From SFDP01 sp051653625 (lineage in GTDB: Bacteria > Bacillota > Clostridia > Lachnospirales > Lachnospiraceae): a stretch of 8,684 nucleotides of DNA. Shown here one piece after another: positions 6,784-8,684 of the stretch. Below the pieces are notes generated by a model. That model saw only the letters and a program-made list of their open reading frames with translations. It did no database searches and was not told the origin of the DNA. Location: the NCBI GenBank assembly GCA_051653625.1, contig JBOFWM010000040.1, positions 1-8,684 of the forward strand, written 5' to 3'. The translations under genes were made by a program, and so were the position numbers. Each line of letters begins with the position of its first letter. Position 1 is the stretch's first letter.

Positions 6784-7290
6784 TTGAAGAATATAATTTT
6801 GATTGGAATGCCAGGAGCAGGAAAAAGTACTGTAGGTGTAGTTCTTGCAAAAAAACTGGGAATGAAATTTATAGATTCTGATTTGATGATCCAAGAAAAA
6901 AAGGGAATGTTATTAAATGAAATTATTGACCAAAAAGGTTTACAAGCGTTTATTAACATTGAAGAGGAAGTAAATTCTTCGATTGACGTAGAGAATTGTG
7001 TAATTGCAACTGGAGGAAGTGTGATTTACGGTGAAAATGCAATGCAACATTTTAGAAAAATTGGAGAGATCATTTATTTATCGATTGAACTAGAAACATT
7101 AAGTCTTCGTTTAGGAGATTTAAAAGAACGTGGAGTTGTTTTGAAAGAAGGACAAGATTTACAAGGTTTATTTGAGGAACGAGTTCCTTTATACGAACGA
7201 TATGCTACAAAGAGTATTGAATGTGCGGCAAAAAGTATTTATGAAATTGTAGATGAAATTTCTGATGTTGTATCAATAGATTATGTATAA
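6784..7290 (+). CDS. Shikimate kinase-like P-loop kinase, substrate uncertain
   Basis: A 168-residue nucleoside-monophosphate-kinase fold of the shikimate kinase type. Walker A is GMPGAGKST (8-16); FIDSD (29-33) carries the acidic pair that binds Mg and shikimate. A lid-like ERGVVLKEG (115-123) and the late ERVPLYERYA (132-141) match shikimate kinase Arg117 and Arg136 regions. Two positions depart from the canonical enzyme: the FRxxE shikimate-binding arginine is replaced (AFINIEEE, residues 55-62, Ile at 57), and the GGG loop reads ATGGSV (75-80). Such variants are commonly annotated aroK in Clostridia, but the acceptor may differ, so no symbol is given. The TTG start has AGGAAGG (6769-6775) eight bases upstream, overlapping the ridA stop. 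It has no other aromatic-pathway genes as neighbours here. It is followed by spoVAE, with a forespore-type promoter between them. Confidence 0.8.
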   Translation: MKNIILIGMPGAGKSTVGVVLAKKLGMKFIDSDLMIQEKKGMLLNEIIDQKGLQAFINIEEEVNSSIDVENCVIATGGSVIYGENAMQHFRKIGEIIYLSIELETLSLRLGDLKERGVVLKEGQDLQGLFEERVPLYERYATKSIECAAKSIYEIVDEISDVVSIDYV

Positions 7291-7313
7291 TAAAAGAAAA
7301 ATAGGACATCTTA
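7284..7313 (+). promoter_or_regulatory. Candidate sigma-G (forespore) promoter for spoVAE
   Basis: TGTATA (7284-7289; contains GTATA, fitting the sigma-F/G -35) is 17 bases from CATCTTA (7307-7313), one mismatch from the sigma-G -10 pattern CATnMTA. Start of transcription would be near 7320, about 33 bases before the spoVAE ATG. The -35 overlaps the kinase stop codon. Matches were judged by eye against the Bacillus consensus. Confidence 0.45.
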
Positions 7314-7352
7314 ATAACATTGAATAGTATTTTGAAAGGAAAGGTTATTAGG

Positions 7353-7724
7353 ATGATTTTTTTTAATGCATTTTGGGTTGGTGGACTTATTTGTATGTTA
7401 GTACAGATATTAATGGAAAAAACAAAGTTAATGCCAGGTAGAATCATGGTATTACTCGTATGTACAGGAATTGTATTAAGTTTTATTGGTGTATATGAGC
7501 CGCTTTTAGAATATGCAGGCGCAGGAGTAAGCGTACCTCTTTTGGGGTTTGGAAATATACTAATGAAGGGCGTAAAAAAAGCAATTATTGAAGAAGGATT
7601 TCTTGGATTATTTTCAGGAGGATTTGTTGCAGGAGCAGTTGGATGTAGTGGTGCTTTAATCTTTGGCTATATAGCAAGTTTAATTTATAGAGTAAAAAGA
7701 CGAAAAAATGTTAAAAATAAGTAA
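7353..7724 (+). CDS. spoVAE: Stage V sporulation protein AE (SpoVAEb type)
   Basis: Small integral membrane protein of the SpoVA dipicolinate channel in the inner forespore membrane. With the ATG at 7353 it has 123 residues, near the usual ~116. An in-frame TTG at 7320 would add 11 residues, but its RBS is poor, whereas AAAGGAAAGG (7335-7344) sits eight bases before 7353 and the protein then begins MIFFNAFWVGGLIC like the family. Membrane segments are about 2-20, 31-48 and 92-112, with the conserved GVYEPLLEYAGAGVSVPLLGFGN (46-68) between and GLFSGGFVAGAVGCSGALIFG (85-105) near the end. The C-terminus is basic. It is separated from spoVAD by three unrelated genes. No terminator is seen in the 62 bases before it, so readthrough from the vegetative promoter at 6081 is also possible. 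Confidence 0.93.
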   Translation: MIFFNAFWVGGLICMLVQILMEKTKLMPGRIMVLLVCTGIVLSFIGVYEPLLEYAGAGVSVPLLGFGNILMKGVKKAIIEEGFLGLFSGGFVAGAVGCSGALIFGYIASLIYRVKRRKNVKNK

Positions 7725-7757
7725 AAAAAAATTTTTTTCTTATTTTGTGACTTTTTT
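7714..7757 (+). terminator. Possible AT-rich terminator after spoVAE
   Basis: AAAATAAG (7714-7721) pairs with CTTATTTT (7739-7746); after one T-T mismatch, six more A-T pairs close on a three-base loop (7729-7731). T-tracts lie in the 3' arm and at 7752-7757. It overlaps the spoVAE stop codon. The stem is almost all A-T, so its strength is doubtful; the A9-T7 tract could instead serve as bent or UP-element-like DNA for the next promoter. Confidence 0.4.
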
Positions 7758-7771
7758 GATACCATAGATAT

Positions 7772-7800
7772 GTATAATAAAAATTATACTTAGTATAATT
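7772..7800 (+). repeat. Three alternating copies of GTATAAT upstream of the 7837 gene
   Basis: GTATAAT at 7772-7778, its exact complement ATTATAC at 7783-7789, and GTATAATT at 7793-7800 form two overlapping perfect inverted repeats (7-bp arms with a 4-base spacer, and 8-bp arms with a 3-base spacer). Both forward copies contain a perfect TATAAT -10 box, but neither has a good -35 at 16-18 bases, so the promoter itself is unresolved. Operator, duplicated -10 or alternative RNA hairpins are all possible. Confidence 0.6.
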
Positions 7801-7836
7801 GCAATACTATTCTATGAAAAAGGAGAGTAAAATATA

Positions 7837-8301
7837 ATGACAAAGAAAACAAAAATCATACCAGCAGATGCAACAAAAATTTTAACATGTGTAAATGACA
7901 TTGAGTTTAGTGAACCGAAAGGTACATGGACCTCTTTACATAATAATATATGTCATAGTTTCGACAGTGCTGTTGATTTGTTGATGCAAATAGATGAACA
8001 TTACGATGAGAATGGGTTTGTTCAACATTCTTTACAACATAGAAGTTATAGTAAAAAAGAGTCTTTTAAGAAAGCAACAATTAAAAATAATTCTCAAAAT
8101 ATTTATGAAAAAAATGGAGAAAAAGCAACTTTTGTTGTTCAAGTAATGTTCCGACAAAATGCAACGTGGCAAGGAAAAGTCAAATGGGTTGAGACAGGAA
8201 AAGAAATAATATTTCGTTCTACATTAGAGCTTTTGAAACTTATGGATGAAGCACTAGCAGTTGAAAAGAATGTTGTAGAAGAAAAAGAAGGAACTGCATA
8301 A
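7837..8301 (+). CDS. Unknown-function protein, 154 aa, cytosolic
   Basis: I do not recognise a named domain, and no function is claimed. The ATG has AGGAG at 7821-7825, about 11 bases upstream. There is no signal peptide or membrane segment. Residues 20-52 hold an aromatic, acidic segment (NDIEFSEPKG, then TWTSLHNNICHSFDSAVDLL). Residues 60-95 are a Lys/Ser/Asn-rich, probably flexible linker. The most structured-looking part is residues 97-140: a strand ATFVVQVMFRQ, then NATWQGKVKWVETGKE, and a helix RSTLELLKLMDEALA. This pattern resembles small proteins I associate with Lachnospiraceae genomes, but that is recollection, not a search. It has its own 112-base upstream region with inverted repeats and is followed 166 bases later by a secreted-protein gene, so it may be a separate unit from the spoVA genes. 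Confidence 0.8.
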   Translation: MTKKTKIIPADATKILTCVNDIEFSEPKGTWTSLHNNICHSFDSAVDLLMQIDEHYDENGFVQHSLQHRSYSKKESFKKATIKNNSQNIYEKNGEKATFVVQVMFRQNATWQGKVKWVETGKEIIFRSTLELLKLMDEALAVEKNVVEEKEGTA

Positions 8302-8305
8302 GGGC

Positions 8306-8349
8306 CTATTTTAATGTCATCTTTTTTGGAAGATGATATTTGAAAATAG
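8306..8349 (+). other. Long imperfect hairpin downstream of the 7837 gene
   Basis: CTATTTT (8306-8312) pairs with AAAATAG (8343-8349); after a two-base bulge, 8313-8323 pairs with 8330-8340 (11 positions, one G-T wobble) around the loop TTTTGG. No T-tract follows, so it is not a textbook terminator on this strand. It could be a transcript-end structure of the upstream gene or part of the leader of the secreted-protein gene. The rest of 8302-8467 shows only AT-rich sequence and the RBS at 8448-8455; no known riboswitch was recognised. Confidence 0.5.
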
Positions 8350-8467
8350 AAATGACAAAAAATAATAGTCATAATTTTAAATATTATTTAAGAAGGGAGT
8401 GATGATAGAAAGAAGTGAAAAGATGTGATTTAAAATAAGAATTTAAAAAGGAGGGAATTTAAACAAA

Positions 8468-8684
8468 ATGAGAAAAACAAAACGAATACTTGCTTTGTTT
8501 TTAGCAGTTATATTGATTGTATCTAATACAACGTATGCTACTAACAGCAATGCAGGGTCAGTATCAGCAAGTGAACTTGAAACGATAGATACTGATGCAC
8601 CTAACGTATCCGATGATGTAAATGCACAAGCATTAGTAGAGGATTCAATAATGGAAGAATCTATTTCTGAAACAGATTCATCAG
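8468..8684 (+). CDS. Secreted or surface protein with signal peptide, 3' end outside window
   Basis: Only the first 72 codons are visible, open to the right edge. The product begins MRKTKR, a basic n-region, followed by the hydrophobic ILALFLAVILIVSNTTYA and a probable signal peptidase I site after TYA (about residue 24). The mature start is acidic and rich in Ser, Thr, Asp and Glu (for example SASELETIDTDAP), low-complexity sequence typical of linker regions near the N-terminus of large clostridial surface proteins. No domain can be named. A strong RBS, AAGGAGGG (8448-8455), lies about 12 bases before the ATG. The long upstream gap and hairpin suggest separate regulation from the gene before it; no clear promoter was identified. 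Confidence 0.85.
   Translation, partial: MRKTKRILALFLAVILIVSNTTYATNSNAGSVSASELETIDTDAPNVSDDVNAQALVEDSIMEESISETDSS

Noticed and set aside
7321..7350. TGAATA (7321) with GTTATTA (7344) as a sigma-G promoter for spoVAE
   Set aside because: The implied transcription start would fall downstream of the ATG at 7353 and remove the RBS.
7320..7352. TTG at 7320 as start of spoVAE
   Set aside because: Its nearest purine-rich site is 13 bases away, and SpoVAE family proteins begin at the MIFF-type N-terminus encoded from 7353, which has a good RBS.
7745..7778. TTGTGA (7745) or TTGATA (7756) with TATAAT (7773) as a sigma-A promoter
   Set aside because: Spacers of 22 and 11 bases are outside the working range, so the promoter for the 7837 gene was left unassigned.
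8340..8366. TTGAAA (8340) with AATAAT (8361) as promoter for the secreted-protein gene
   Set aside because: The 15-base spacer is short and the -35 lies inside the hairpin; in such AT-rich DNA the match is weak evidence.
8392..8428. Short open frame (MIERSEKM, ATG at 8402) as a leader peptide before the secreted-protein gene
   Set aside because: The GAAGGGAG motif is only two to four bases from the ATG, too close, and the eight-residue product shows no amino-acid run suggesting attenuation.

Overview
This window reads as chromosome of an A+T-rich, endospore-forming Clostridium-type Firmicute, most likely of the Lachnospiraceae. All supported genes lie on the + strand, with purine-rich Shine-Dalgarno sites. 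The organism call rests on the cysE-cysS-mrnC-rlmB-sigH gene order, on the sporulation genes sigH, spoVAD and spoVAE, and on protein style. It is inference, not a database result.

Layout. (1) Positions 1-1046 hold the 3' part of a GNAT acetyltransferase gene; its frame is open to the left edge, so the true start lies outside. (2) Positions 1065-4987 are a tight co-directional block: serine acetyltransferase (cysE), cysteinyl-tRNA synthetase (cysS), Mini-ribonuclease III (mrnC), 23S rRNA 2'-O-methyltransferase (rlmB) and sporulation sigma factor H (sigH). It joins cysteine synthesis and charging to ribosomal RNA maturation and the entry into sporulation. The yacP gene that sits between rlmB and sigH in Bacillus subtilis is absent. 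(3) A hairpin plus T-tract ends sigH, and its 3' arm is also the ribosome binding site of spoVAD. (4) Positions 5035-7724 hold spoVAD and spoVAE, two genes for dipicolinic-acid uptake into the forespore. They are separated by a 74-residue protein of unknown function, a RidA-type deaminase and a shikimate-kinase-like P-loop protein. A strong sigma-A-type promoter precedes the small gene, and a sigma-G-like promoter precedes spoVAE, so vegetative and forespore transcription seem interleaved. No spoVAC is present. (5) Positions 7837-8684 hold a 154-residue cytosolic protein of unknown function and then the start of a secreted protein with a signal peptide, cut by the right edge. The two intergenic stretches here carry AT-rich inverted repeats.

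No tRNA, rRNA, CRISPR array, insertion sequence or recognised riboswitch was seen. The points most worth a second look are the terminator/RBS overlap before spoVAD, the split spoVA locus, the shikimate kinase homolog lacking a substrate-binding arginine, and the two unfamiliar proteins at 6147 and 7837.
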